Shown here: positions 26,801-36,157 of the stretch, piece after piece
Numbering within the stretch: the stretch's first letter is position 1
How the letters are laid out: each line of letters begins with the position of its first letter
Assembly (NCBI GenBank): GCA_964461715.1
Contig: CAYWVR010000001.1
Coordinates: forward strand, 62,001 to 126,000
DNA: 64,000 bases
Direction: 5' to 3'
Source of the DNA: CAYWVR01 sp964461715
GTDB taxonomy: Bacteria > Planctomycetota > Phycisphaerae > FEN-1346
The notes under the pieces: model-generated
What the model saw: only the letters and a program-made list of their open reading frames with translations
What the model was told of the DNA's origin: nothing
Databases searched by the model: none
Made by a program: the position numbers and the translations under genes

Positions 26801-29800
26801 AAGGTGCGGACCTGGCGGCGATCCATGGTGAAGGTGCCGCGGAGGTGGGCGATGTAGCGGGTGTCGTCGGAGAGGCTCAGCTTGTTGGAATGGCCCATGA
26901 CGCCGCGGTCCCACTTGGCGGCGAAGGTCTTCGGCTTGGACGTGCCTTTGCCGCGCCCGGTGGAGATGTAGCCCGTCTCCATCCAGTCCTTGAGGGCGTC
27001 GAAGTTGGTGGTGCTCGGGGCGTCGCGACCGGCGCCGAATTGAGCGAAGGTCAACTCCAGGGCCCCGTCCCACGGCGTGTGGGGGTTGGGCCAGGCGCCG
27101 ACGGTCGTGAAGGACCGGGCGTTGAGGCTGGTCTGGACCCGGAAGTTCTTGAACTTGCGGCCGGGGACGTCGGCCTTGATGGCCATCTTGCCCAAGGCCA
27201 CGTTGTCGTTGAGGTCCACGGAGAACGTCTGCGGCCGCGGGCTGCCCGGCAGGCCCACCCAGGCGGGGTAGTCCTTGGCCGAGATGACCATGTTCGGGTC
27301 CTTGCCGGCGTCGGAGTCGGAGGCGTAGGCCCGGGCCTGGCCGGAGGCCGTGGGCACGGAACCCTCGAAGACGCCCGTGTGGGTGCCGGTCTCGGTGAGG
27401 GTGTACTCGGCGATGGTGTCGCCGGAGGAGGCGGCAATGCGGACCTTGAGGGTGTCGGCCTTGGGTGTGCGGCTTCGGTCGAGGTCCTCGACGCGGACCT
27501 TGATGTCGTTGCCGGGCTTGATCTGGTTCCAGGGCCGGACGGTATTAAGGCTGATCGAGGGCCCTTCCTGGCCGCGCTCCATGGCCAAGCGGGCGCGGAT
27601 CTCTCGCTCCAGGGCGAGGGCCTCTCGTTCCTCGTCGGAGAGAATCTTGCCGCTGGAGATGTCGAGACGGGCGTCCGTGCGGACGGTCAGGCTGTAGACC
27701 TCGCTGTCGGTGATGCGGTGCTCTTTCTTGAAGGCCTCGGCGTAGTCGTAGTAGACGGTGTCGGAGCCGAGGAGCTCGAGGGTGCCGCTGGCCTTTTTTG
27801 CCGGGGCGAGGGTCGTGGGGATCGTGCCGCGGAACTTCGTCTTGGTGTCGCCGAAGGGGACGAGGCTGAAAATCTCCTCGTCGCCGGACTCGGTCCAGAC
27901 GCGCATCTGGATGTCGGTGGAGGGACCGACGACGGTGAGGTTGCGGTCCTCGAGGGTGATCTTCAGAGGCTTCGAGGGGATGAGGAACCGCTGCCGCGTC
28001 ACCGGGCCGATCTCGACGTCGGTGGGCTCCTCGAGCTTGTTCATCTTGACGTTGGCGCGGGCCTCGAGGATTTTGGCGTTGGCGTGGTCGGGGGCCCGAT
28101 CGAAGACCTGCTGGAGGTAGTCGAGGGCCTCGGCGTACTCGCTCTGGTCGAAGCTGACGAGGGCGAGGTGGTAGAAGCTCTCGGTCTGGAGGTAGGGGTC
28201 CTTGGCGCGGGCGAGCTTCTCGAGGCGTTCGGCGGCCTCGTCGAAGCGTCCGGTCAGGCGGTCGACCTCGGCGACGGCCAGCTCGGCGTCGCGTTTGGCA
28301 TCGGTGCCCTCGAACTCGGGGTCGACGGCGATCTTCTCATAGAGGGCCCGGGCCCGCGGGAACTCGCGGCGCGCCAGGGCGATGTCGGCGTAGGCCAGTT
28401 GGAGGCGGCCCCGGACCTCGGCGTCGAAGCTGCCCGAGACGCTGTCGAACCACTGGATCATCCGCTGGGCCAGTTGCTCGGCCGGCTCGAACTGACGCAG
28501 CTCCGTGTGCTTGCCGATCAGCCAGATCAGGAAGTTCGGGTCCAGGTCCTTGTACATCTCGGTGACGAGGGCTCGGTTGGCGGCATACGTGTCCCAGGCG
28601 GTGGTGAACTTGCCCGTCAGGTACGAGGCCTGGGCCACGTAGATCGGGTACTCCCGCTCGCCTCGCTTCACGGGGATGACGTTGCCGATGTTGCCGATGG
28701 TCTTGGAGCGGACGGTCGTCAGGCCCGTCTTGACGTCCGAGGAGATGCTCGTGCGGAGGACGTCGAGGCCGCCGGAGCTGTAGACGTAGGCGAGGTCGTA
28801 GTGCCCCTCGTCCAGCAGGCCGCGGGCCAGCGAGGCCAACTCCTGGGCCAGGCTGCTGGAGCGGGTGTCGCGGGCGATGCCCCAGAAGAACGGAGCCAGC
28901 TCATACAGCCGCGTGGCCCGGTCCTGGGCCACGAGGGCCCGGTGCAGGTTCAGGGCCAGGTCCTCGAAGTGCCACCCCTCGTGCCACACGCTGGGCACGC
29001 CGAAGGGGAAGAGCTTCAAGAGGATGTCGACCTCGGCCTTCGTGGCCTTCGTCGGGTCGCCGAAATCGACCAGCGCGCCCATGTAGGGCGGGGTCACGCG
29101 GGCCGGCACGTCGACCTGGCGCTGGGTGTACGTGTCGAGCCGGTCGAAGAAGTCCTTGCGGCCGGCGGGGGTCTTGAGGTCGGCCTCGGTGCTGAAGTAG
29201 GCGCGGCCCATGGCGTAGGTGTCGAAGCGGGTCTTGCCCCAGGTGGCCTCGACGGCCCGGGTCATGGCGTCGCGGGGCTTCGGGTCGGCGCCGAGGGCCC
29301 GGGCCTGCCAGTCCCAGAAGTCCGACCGGCTATAGACCACGCCCTCGCCGTTGTAGCCGAAGGGGAGCGTCTTGTGGCCGTCGAGGACTTCGGCGGCACA
29401 GTTAACGACCTTCTTCTCGGTGTCGCGGCCGTAGTCCCAGTAGCGGCGGTCGAGGAACCCGGTTTTCCTGGCCTCCTCGACGAAGGCGTCGTCGAAGTGG
29501 GACTCGACGGGGTACTTCTCCTCGAGGCCCGCGACGTCGTGGCGGACCATCCACATGTAGGCGACGGTGGCGCTGCGGATGTCGGAGGGGCGCCAGTCGA
29601 CCTTATCCAGGAGCCGCTTGGCGATGATCTGGTCGTAGATCCGGGCGCCCCAGTCCTTGTGCGACCACCCGTTGCCGACGCGCGTGCCGCGGAACCAGGC
29701 GAAGAGCTCGACCGGGAGGCGGCCCTTGTCGACGTGCGTGGCCAAGGCCTCGCCGAGGACCTCGTTCATGCGGAGGGCCATTTTGACGTCGTTGCGATGG

Positions 29801-31842
29801 ATGCGATAGAGCGACCACTCGCGGCGCTTGAAGATCAGCGAGAGCAGGTTCTCCAGCCTGTCGTTGCCGCCGCCGGGCTCGTAGCTTTTCAGCAGGTCGG
29901 CCAGGGCGGCCATTTGGACGTCGAACGGGGCGACGTCGCGCGCGCCGTTGAAGATGTAGGCGAAGACGGCCGCCGCGAACGGCGTGCGGCCATTCGTGTA
30001 GTCCTTGACCATCGGGTAGAGGTCGGTGGCCGCCCGGGCATAGGCGGCGGCGTCCTTGCGGCGCTCGGCGAGGACGGCCTCGGCGGTCTTGCGGCAGAGG
30101 TCGTTGGGGGCCCGGGCGGGGTCGCCGCCGGTTTTCATGGAGACCTTGAAGGCCTCTTCGAGGGGCGAAATCTGTTCGAGCCGGGCGAGCTCGACCTCGG
30201 CGTCCTTCTTGCGGGCCTCCTTGCGGAGGTTGTCGGCCCAGCTCTTGAAGCTGCGGTAGACGCCCTGAACGATCTCGTTGCGGTCGCGCTGGGCGAAGGG
30301 CACCCAGTCGAGGGCCTCCAGGTGCGGGATGAAGTCGGTCTTCTTCTCGCCCGTCGTGCGCCAGGCCGACTCGAGGCAGCGCTTGGCGGCCTCCGGGTCG
30401 AAGATGACGGCGGGGGACTGGGAGAGGTACCGCTTGCCGAAGTGGACGAGAGCCCGGTGATAGACCTCGTCGGCGGGGGCCTTCTCGCCCTCGGTGTGGA
30501 GGGTCCGCCAGGCCGGCCACAGGCGGCGGCTAAGGACCTCGTACGCCTCCGTGAAGTCCAGGTGCCAGGCCTCGTTGCGCATGAGGTGGTCGACGGCCTT
30601 CGCGAGGTCGTCGCCCCCGGCGGCGAGCGAGTTGATGACGGCGGCGGAGCGGCTCGGAACGTTCTTCAGGAACGCCGCCTGCGTCTGGATGAGGGCGGGG
30701 TCGGCGATGTTCGTGGCGAAGGTGACGTCGCGGGCGCCCTCGGCCTTGGCGAAGAGGTCGGGGTACTTGCCTCCCAGCTCGGCCCACTGGACGGGCTCGG
30801 CCAGGAGGCTGCTCTTGTTGCGCACCAGCGAGGCGTTCAAAAGGGCGGTCCGCTCCTCGCCACCCAGCTTCTCAAAGGCCCAGACGAACAGGGCCCGCTT
30901 CGGCTCGACGAGCTTCGACCACGCATCGTCGCGGAAATCGTCGCCCCCGGCCAGCCCCCGGACCACGTCCTCGACGGTCTCGGCGGTGGGGTAGGCTTGG
31001 ACGTAGGCGCGGGCGGCCTCGGCGACCCCCTGGAAGCTCCTGGCCAGGGCGGCGGGGTCCTTGCCCGCGCTGCTCGCCTCGAACTCCAGATTGGCCGCAT
31101 AGAACCCGTACCGGGCCGAACGCTGCTTCGAGTCGCGGATGGCGGGGACGATCTTGCGGATGGCGGGGAGGGCGGCGTACTGGGAGGTGCGCGCGTGTCT
31201 TACCTGGTTCATCAGATAATCGAGATGCTCCCAGTAGAGGAGCCGCTCCTGCTCCAGGGGGAGCTTGTCGCCCATCACGGTTGCGAGGCCTCGGGCCAGG
31301 GCGGGGAAGTCCTGTCGCTTGGCCGCCTGCTCCAGGTACCAGGGCTCGAACTTGCGATAGGCGGCGGTCTGGCGGAACTTCTCGCCCTCGGTGCTCATGA
31401 AGAGGTACGCGTCGTCCTCGGCGCCGAGGAGGTCGATGTCGATCATGAGCATGAGAGCGGCGGCGCGGCTGGCGACCTCGCCCGGCTTGGTGAGCTTGAG
31501 GTAGGTCTTGTAGCGGGAGACGGCGCCGCGGTGGTCGCCGGCCTCGAAGGCGTTCTCGGCGGCCAGACGCATCACCTCCGGCGAGGGCTGGAAGTGATGG
31601 GCCAGGTAGCCCTTCATGGCGAGGGAGACGGCGTAGCTGCGGCCGAGCTCGCGGCCGGACTGGAGGAGCTTGAGGGCATCCTCCTCGCCGGCCCCGCCGG
31701 GGTTCGTCTGGACCTTCTGGAGGAGCTGCTCGAAGGCCTCGATCTTCTCTTCCGGGGCGTCGGCGGCGAGGGCGAGCGTCGCGGCGCCGAGAAGCGCCAG
31801 GGCCATCCACGTGAGTGGCAAAGTGGTCTTCATCGAATCCAT
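23854..31842 (-). CDS. Giant secreted TPR/Ig-like repeat protein (2662 aa)
   Basis: The longest gene in the window, about 295 kDa. A signal peptide (residues 1-26, ending LALAADA) sends it to the periplasm or beyond; the start may be ATG 31842 or 31833. Residues about 30-1250 are helical and TPR-like, with clear repeats near 1150-1260. Residues about 1280-2330 are beta-rich and contain at least three copies of a domain marked by D-P-D/D-x-D ... D-T-V/L ... T/S-S-G and ending ET-x-x-H-T/S-G-V/I-F-x-G (near 1487, 1956 and 2289). The final 300 residues are again TPR, ending with TKWAKFARGRLTDERL. No catalytic motif. Probably a scaffold; substrate unknown. Co-transcribed with two further TPR genes upstream and the ExbB-ExbD genes downstream. 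Confidence 0.88.
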   Translation of the reverse strand: MDSMKTTLPLTWMALALLGAATLALAADAPEEKIEAFEQLLQKVQTNPGGAGEEDALKLLQSGRELGRSYAVSLAMKGYLAHHFQPSPEVMRLAAENAFEAGDHRGAVSRYKTYLKLTKPGEVASRAAALMLMIDIDLLGAEDDAYLFMSTEGEKFRQTAAYRKFEPWYLEQAAKRQDFPALARGLATVMGDKLPLEQERLLYWEHLDYLMNQVRHARTSQYAALPAIRKIVPAIRDSKQRSARYGFYAANLEFEASSAGKDPAALARSFQGVAEAARAYVQAYPTAETVEDVVRGLAGGDDFRDDAWSKLVEPKRALFVWAFEKLGGEERTALLNASLVRNKSSLLAEPVQWAELGGKYPDLFAKAEGARDVTFATNIADPALIQTQAAFLKNVPSRSAAVINSLAAGGDDLAKAVDHLMRNEAWHLDFTEAYEVLSRRLWPAWRTLHTEGEKAPADEVYHRALVHFGKRYLSQSPAVIFDPEAAKRCLESAWRTTGEKKTDFIPHLEALDWVPFAQRDRNEIVQGVYRSFKSWADNLRKEARKKDAEVELARLEQISPLEEAFKVSMKTGGDPARAPNDLCRKTAEAVLAERRKDAAAYARAATDLYPMVKDYTNGRTPFAAAVFAYIFNGARDVAPFDVQMAALADLLKSYEPGGGNDRLENLLSLIFKRREWSLYRIHRNDVKMALRMNEVLGEALATHVDKGRLPVELFAWFRGTRVGNGWSHKDWGARIYDQIIAKRLLDKVDWRPSDIRSATVAYMWMVRHDVAGLEEKYPVESHFDDAFVEEARKTGFLDRRYWDYGRDTEKKVVNCAAEVLDGHKTLPFGYNGEGVVYSRSDFWDWQARALGADPKPRDAMTRAVEATWGKTRFDTYAMGRAYFSTEADLKTPAGRKDFFDRLDTYTQRQVDVPARVTPPYMGALVDFGDPTKATKAEVDILLKLFPFGVPSVWHEGWHFEDLALNLHRALVAQDRATRLYELAPFFWGIARDTRSSSLAQELASLARGLLDEGHYDLAYVYSSGGLDVLRTSISSDVKTGLTTVRSKTIGNIGNVIPVKRGEREYPIYVAQASYLTGKFTTAWDTYAANRALVTEMYKDLDPNFLIWLIGKHTELRQFEPAEQLAQRMIQWFDSVSGSFDAEVRGRLQLAYADIALARREFPRARALYEKIAVDPEFEGTDAKRDAELAVAEVDRLTGRFDEAAERLEKLARAKDPYLQTESFYHLALVSFDQSEYAEALDYLQQVFDRAPDHANAKILEARANVKMNKLEEPTDVEIGPVTRQRFLIPSKPLKITLEDRNLTVVGPSTDIQMRVWTESGDEEIFSLVPFGDTKTKFRGTIPTTLAPAKKASGTLELLGSDTVYYDYAEAFKKEHRITDSEVYSLTVRTDARLDISSGKILSDEEREALALEREIRARLAMERGQEGPSISLNTVRPWNQIKPGNDIKVRVEDLDRSRTPKADTLKVRIAASSGDTIAEYTLTETGTHTGVFEGSVPTASGQARAYASDSDAGKDPNMVISAKDYPAWVGLPGSPRPQTFSVDLNDNVALGKMAIKADVPGRKFKNFRVQTSLNARSFTTVGAWPNPHTPWDGALELTFAQFGAGRDAPSTTNFDALKDWMETGYISTGRGKGTSKPKTFAAKWDRGVMGHSNKLSLSDDTRYIAHLRGTFTMDRRQVRTFQLDHKGKTDGITYVWAIDGELGRVPRGGSRGEAPPLPMIKRSLGKGVHVVDVFVIATRTAAPEFEVLCDTPEPPYMVPCPAAMFDVAGKPEVAAALAVDPAKITAAEGDGAFTVEFPAGSRGRVVRLVLVDFETDAPAIDKITLTDAAGETVLPTETDFMELRENQVLEIVPGDRVTVSYEDPLFVTRGKEHHEAFLTATYTNAVISATFVEYQMSGRGERTARYIPMRRFEPGDKVNVFINDPDMDVSDKLDTVPFTVRTSEGRPTEHRALETAEHSGIFLGSVFPVEAAPRRDSEIRIVKGDDIILTYVDAENTDPGIPWNRTQIVEQVWFEPPELRAYDIESMPLAAEEKEEVQAQQQEAAGEFEEYVPVTRTIVATWPELPRPDEPAEGMIGLPLLVEVLFPAIAKSPESSTEIFVQTSSGRKAMGLAEEAEFNVNVPGTIRLTGRPSNAGSLTPPPGYKSVLVRSNPYALEALDDGRYTFSIPMELGKLPEETLALEDETVGPEEPPVLKIKGDDDVFIGYRYTDPQGQTHWLQRRIALAADAFFDIMDRRYQETVDGIYVGEVIYFRLIDPTRDASDDKDTVELDVTTSSGTAKKASVTETFSHSGVFKGFAKIVYRDEAEEARDPFALPVTYGDEVTVTYTPPKEQEPAPLARLVSVYKGSDGEVLPFTKRFKDPAIAMQTQFTIAEAYFELAKRHRELDQQSLARREIMQGKKLLEEAIRDFPDTEARAQADYLLANLALEFANDAVNEDMKQEFYVEAINRFSDIVASYPDSIYAPKAQYKKALVFEKMGKIDTACEEYVKLSYRYPDNELVAETIARLGQYFLVKGKEAKTRAEAREDPIEREKVVMQSQEMFKTAGQVFGRLAERFPEHRLADKTTVLAAQCFMQAAEYEEAVKTFKKVIEKPGADKDLVAESMYWCGDSYMKSAETNRDALRNAYIVFKKLTWDYPTTKWAKFARGRLTDERLTDLKID

Positions 31843-31888
31843 TCCCCTATGGCGTATCGCGTTCCGGTAAACGGGTGACGGGCGCGGC

Positions 31889-34150
31889 TCATCGCTCGGC
31901 CGACGCGCTGGCGGTCTCGGCCGCTTCCAGGGCTTCCTTGACCTTCTCCAGCAGGTCCCGGGCCTGCTTGGCGTGCTGGCTGTTGGGATACTCGGTCACG
32001 AGCTGCGAGCACTTCTCGTAGGCCTTCCGGAGGTCGCCCATGCGGTAGGAGACGAGCACCCACTTCAGGAGCATCGAGTCGAGGAACTCGGCGTCCGGGT
32101 AGTCCTGGAAAATCTGGTCCAGGAGGTCGGAGGCCTGGGCGTAGTCCTTCGTCTCGATGTAGTAGTCCACGAGCTTCGCGAGCGACTCGCCGGCGAACCC
32201 GCTGTCGGGATACCGGTCGGCGCAAGTCTTGTACTGCTGGATGGCGGCCTCCGGGATGACGAACTGGCTCTTGGGGATGCCCGCGTCGGTGGCCGCGGCC
32301 AAGGCCTTCGTCTCGATGCACCGGGCGATCATGAACTGGGCCTCGGCCTTGGCCATCGAGTTCTCGAGCTTCAGGATCTCCTGGAAGACCCGCGACGCCT
32401 CGTCGTACTCCTTGTTCTCGAATCGGATGCGTCCGATGCCGACGAGGGCTTGGTCGACGAAGGGCGAGTCGGGGTAAAGCCGGTTGAAGAGCTGGCAGGT
32501 CTGGATGGCGGAGGCGTAGTCCTCCTGGACGATGTACAGCTCCCACTTGAGCTTGAAAGCCTCTTCCTTGAGGTTCGAGGGGATGGGGCTCTCGATGCGG
32601 ATGATGGGATCGACGCGGTCCAGGCCCTCGCCGGCCTTTGAGCGGGCCCCGTCCATCAGGCCCATGCTCTTGAAGATGCGGGCCAGCTCCAGGAATGCCG
32701 TGGCCTCCACGAGGTTCTTCCTGGCCCGCAGGATCGGGTCGGGCACGACGTTCTGCCGCGGGGTCGGGCGGGTGGTCAGCTCGCCCGCGACCTTCAGCGA
32801 CGCCGTGGCCTCGCGGGGCGACTCGCCGCCGATGTGCAGGTCGTCGATGTAGGTGGCCACGACCTCGTCCCCGAGGGCGCAGACGAGACGGTCGTCGGTC
32901 TTGTCGACCGGCTGGTCCTCGCGGTAGCGGTCGATCATGACGCTGCCGCCGAAGCGGCCCGTGTGGACGGGCTTCTCGCCCAGCTCCGTCAGCTTGAGGA
33001 CCACTTCGTCGCGGATCTGGAAGGTCTCCTCCTCGCCGCGCCGGAGCCGTTCCAGGTCGATGCCCAGCTCGCCGATCGTGTCCTCCTGGTACCGGGAAAC
33101 GATGCGGATTTCGGCCCGGTCGGCCTTGGGGCCGGTATCGAGGTCGGCGTCGTGGAGGACGGCAAAGAGGGGCTGGCCGAGGAAGGCGGCGCTGGCCGCC
33201 GTGTCGTAGGTGCCCGTGGTGAAGCTCACCGAGCCGGTGGAGACGACCCGGACGGTCTTGGCGCGCAACACGTCCTTCTGGCCCTCCTTCGTGTTGTCGT
33301 CGAAGTACTTGACGGCGATCGTATCGCCGCCGACGACCTGGAGGATGCCGTCGCCGGCCTCGGGGGGGGCGATCTCGGTGGCCGTCGAGGTGATGAACAG
33401 GCCCTGGCTGCCCGAGAGGGGGATGCACCGGAGCGTCTCGGTGTCGCCCTTGCCGCTCGCGACCTCGACCTGGATGTCCCGGCCGAGGCGGTGGAGGACC
33501 GGGAGGTCGGCGTCCTCGATCTTGCAGTAGAAGCGGCGCCCGGCCTCGACGTACTCGACGGTGGGGCTCGTCGGGTCGACGAAGGTCCCGACGAGGCTGA
33601 GGTTGCGGATGGCCTGCTGCCAGTTGCCCTGGGCGAAGTGGCACATGCCGATGTAGTAGTAGGCCTGGTTCGCCCAGACAGTGTTGGGATAGGCGTCGGT
33701 GATCTTGCGGAGGATGGGGAACGCCGAGCTGTACTGCTTCATCTGGAAGTAGGCCACGCCCGTCAGGTACATCGCCTCGAGATACATCTCCTGCTGCGGG
33801 CCCTTGAGCTCCTTGTCGCCGCGCTCCAGCTCCTTCAGGCGCCGCAGGTACGCGATGGCCTGGGCTTGCTGGTACTGGTCGAGGTGGTGCTTGCCGAGCT
33901 CGAGGTAGGCCTCGTAGCGGACGGGACTGTCCCCGTGCTGCTCGATGATGGTTTCGAGCATCTTGACGGCCCGGTCCTTCTCGCCGGCCAGGAGCAGATC
34001 CTGGGCCTTCTTGAGGAGCTGCTTGGCGGCGAAGTCGCTCTCGGGGTTTCCGGCGGGCGCGGCGGGGGCGGGTTCCTCCTGCGCGTGCGTCCCGGCCGTC
34101 AGGCCGAGCACGCCTGCCAGGATCAGGCTCCCTACGATCCATCGTCTCAT
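31889..34150 (-). CDS. Secreted TPR protein with one Ig-like repeat
   Basis: 753 residues from ATG 34150, behind AGGGGA. The signal peptide ends near residue 24 (GTHAQ). TPR units fill about 35-190 (YEAYLELGKHHLDQYQQAQA, YYYIGMCHFAQGNWQQAI) and about 500-740 (P-D-S-P-F-V-D-Q-A-L-V-G-I-G pattern). The middle is beta-rich and includes GEKPVHTGRFGGS near 397, the same H-T-G-x-F-x-G ending found three times in the neighbouring giant protein. The protein therefore looks like a smaller paralogue with the same layout. TPR of this spacing resembles that of YbgF/CpoB and BamD, proteins that work beside the Tol and Bam machines. Confidence 0.85.
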   Translation of the reverse strand: MRRWIVGSLILAGVLGLTAGTHAQEEPAPAAPAGNPESDFAAKQLLKKAQDLLLAGEKDRAVKMLETIIEQHGDSPVRYEAYLELGKHHLDQYQQAQAIAYLRRLKELERGDKELKGPQQEMYLEAMYLTGVAYFQMKQYSSAFPILRKITDAYPNTVWANQAYYYIGMCHFAQGNWQQAIRNLSLVGTFVDPTSPTVEYVEAGRRFYCKIEDADLPVLHRLGRDIQVEVASGKGDTETLRCIPLSGSQGLFITSTATEIAPPEAGDGILQVVGGDTIAVKYFDDNTKEGQKDVLRAKTVRVVSTGSVSFTTGTYDTAASAAFLGQPLFAVLHDADLDTGPKADRAEIRIVSRYQEDTIGELGIDLERLRRGEEETFQIRDEVVLKLTELGEKPVHTGRFGGSVMIDRYREDQPVDKTDDRLVCALGDEVVATYIDDLHIGGESPREATASLKVAGELTTRPTPRQNVVPDPILRARKNLVEATAFLELARIFKSMGLMDGARSKAGEGLDRVDPIIRIESPIPSNLKEEAFKLKWELYIVQEDYASAIQTCQLFNRLYPDSPFVDQALVGIGRIRFENKEYDEASRVFQEILKLENSMAKAEAQFMIARCIETKALAAATDAGIPKSQFVIPEAAIQQYKTCADRYPDSGFAGESLAKLVDYYIETKDYAQASDLLDQIFQDYPDAEFLDSMLLKWVLVSYRMGDLRKAYEKCSQLVTEYPNSQHAKQARDLLEKVKEALEAAETASASAER

Positions 34151-34295
34151 GGCATTCCCCTGGTTCTGGGATCTCGTGATCTGTGCGTGCGGGATGCGGG
34201 AGGCACCATCCGCGGCCCCATCCCGCACCGTCCGGGGTCTGTAACCACGCGGAGCGGCGGTGGTATTGCCGAATCGCGCGTCGCGGCCGATCCGC

Positions 34296-36059
34296 CTATT
34301 CGGCGTCGACACCGCCTTCGATCCGCGTCACCCCGCGTTTCTCCAGCTCGTGGTGGGCGCGGCTGGACTGGCCGCTCTCGGGATACTTGTTGGTCACTTC
34401 GCGGAAGACGGCGATGGATTCCCTCTTCTGGCCGGCCTTGTCATAGAAGTAGGCGATGCGGATGCAGGCCTCGGGCGCGTCCCGGGGGAAGAAGCTCTCC
34501 ACCTGCCTCAGCTCGCGGATCGCCTGGCCCAGCTTCTTCATCTGGAAGTAGCAGTTGGCGATCCGCCAGCTGGTCTCGGGGGGCTTGTTGATCTGCTGCC
34601 AGCAGGCCAGGGCCTGGTCCCACTGCTTCTCGGCCTCGTGCATCTCGGCCTTCAGGGTGAGGGCCTCGGTCGAGTACGCCGGCACCCCCGCCATCTCCGC
34701 CGCCAGCGGGATGCCGTCCTCGTGCCGCTTCGTCCCCGCGTAAAAGCGCAGCAGCTCCATCCGGCCGCGCGGCTCGTCCTCCATGCTGCGGCAGAGGGTC
34801 TTGACGATGTCCTCGTCCTTCTCCCGGAAGTAGCGGGCCAGCTCGGCGCGGCGGTCGTCGGAGAGCTGGTCGAGGCGGATTTTGTAGAAGCAGTTCTTGC
34901 CCATCTCCGCGTCCTTGACGCGGTCGTAGAGCAAGGTCATGAGCCTCTCGATCTCCGGGTTCTTCATCCGCTCGAACTGGAGCTTGTTGTAGTACTCCAT
35001 GACCTTGCCCTTGTGGGCGGCATAGAGGCCGATCCAGCGGACGATGCGGGCGAAGTCGCCCTTCCCCTGATGCTCCTTGAAGTGGGCGTCGAGGCGGGCC
35101 ATCCACTTGGCCGGCTCTTTCTCATGGGCCAGCCGCCACCCGGCCAGCGTGATCTGGACGTCGTCGTCGGCCTCATAGCGCCCCTGGAGGGCGTCGGCCC
35201 AGTACTGGAAGTACCGCTCCCGGAGCTCCGTCTGGTCCTCGCCGAAGTCCCGGGCGTGGTGGTTGACGCGGTGGATCACGGTGTTCCAGTAGTCGCGACT
35301 CTCGCCGACCTCGGCCGACACCTTCTGCGGGCCACGCCTGTCGAATGTGCCGCATGCCGCGTAGAAGTCCCGCAGGGCCGCCTCGTCGGGCTTGATGCGG
35401 ACGTAGTACTCGACGGCCTTGCGGATGGCCTCGTTGGCGGCCCCGGGATTCTTGGTGCGGAAATCGAGGGCGACCTGGCGGTAGTAAACGGCGGCCCGGT
35501 CGTGCTCGCCGGCGCGGCTCATGTAGTCGCCGATCTGGTTGATGGCCCCGGCGGCAAGGGGGTGCTTGGAGTAGGCCTCGTCGTCGGCCATCTCCACCCA
35601 CGTCTTGACGGCCTCCTCCTCGCTCCCGTTCTCCCAGTGGCACTGGCCGATGTGGAACTTGGCGGCGGCGGCGTACTTGACGCGGTTCGGCCAGTAGTCC
35701 AGGACCTCCTTGTACCACTTGATGGCGTCGAACCGCTTCTCGTCCCGGTGCAGGCACCGGGCCTTGCGGAAGACGGCGTAGGGGAGGGCCTGGGAGCGCG
35801 GGAACGTGAGGATGAACGCCTCGTACTGGGCGAACGCGTTCCGCCAGTCGCCCTTGCCGTAGGCCTGGTCGGCCTGGTTCAGGCTGTGGCCCTCGAAGGT
35901 GTCGAGCTGCTTGAACTCGTCGCTGGAAAGCTGGACCTCGTCGCCACTCGAGCTGCGGCGACGGGCCGTCGCGCGGGACGGCACGGCCGCCAGTGCCGCC
36001 AACGCCGTCGCGGCGGCCAGCGTCCACACGAGGATCGGTCGGTACGATCGCATCATCAC
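34296..36059 (-). CDS. Secreted TPR protein, first gene of the envelope operon
   Basis: 587 residues (start ATG 36059, or ATG 36053, which fits the GAGGTG ribosome site better). A signal peptide covers about residues 1-30. The mature protein is almost all helical TPR-like repeats with BamD/YbgF-type consensus, e.g. YGKGDWRNAFAQYEAFILTF, FHIGQCHWENGSEEEAVKTW, YFREKDEDIVKTLCRSMEDE and a C-terminal CYFQMKKLGQAIRELRQVES. No enzymatic signature. It begins the run of thirteen same-strand genes; 98 bases separate it from the URO-D gene upstream, so the promoter could lie in that gap or before URO-D. I found no strong promoter motif there. Confidence 0.85.
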   Translation of the reverse strand: MMMRSYRPILVWTLAAATALAALAAVPSRATARRRSSSGDEVQLSSDEFKQLDTFEGHSLNQADQAYGKGDWRNAFAQYEAFILTFPRSQALPYAVFRKARCLHRDEKRFDAIKWYKEVLDYWPNRVKYAAAAKFHIGQCHWENGSEEEAVKTWVEMADDEAYSKHPLAAGAINQIGDYMSRAGEHDRAAVYYRQVALDFRTKNPGAANEAIRKAVEYYVRIKPDEAALRDFYAACGTFDRRGPQKVSAEVGESRDYWNTVIHRVNHHARDFGEDQTELRERYFQYWADALQGRYEADDDVQITLAGWRLAHEKEPAKWMARLDAHFKEHQGKGDFARIVRWIGLYAAHKGKVMEYYNKLQFERMKNPEIERLMTLLYDRVKDAEMGKNCFYKIRLDQLSDDRRAELARYFREKDEDIVKTLCRSMEDEPRGRMELLRFYAGTKRHEDGIPLAAEMAGVPAYSTEALTLKAEMHEAEKQWDQALACWQQINKPPETSWRIANCYFQMKKLGQAIRELRQVESFFPRDAPEACIRIAYFYDKAGQKRESIAVFREVTNKYPESGQSSRAHHELEKRGVTRIEGGVDAE

Positions 36060-36157
36060 CTCGGGTTTCCGGAGCTTCGGAAGGCGCCCCCCCGGTGCCT
36101 CTGACCCGTACGCTCAAACCCGCGGCTCGGGGCGAAGTTTCCCCGCTTTCGTGACCC

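Noticed and set aside
23833..31878. A plus-strand frame open for about 2680 codons opposite the giant gene
   Set aside because: Mirror of the true gene caused by extreme G/C at third codon positions; Leu/Gly/Val/Asp-rich with no motif, while the minus-strand frame has a signal peptide and recognisable repeats.
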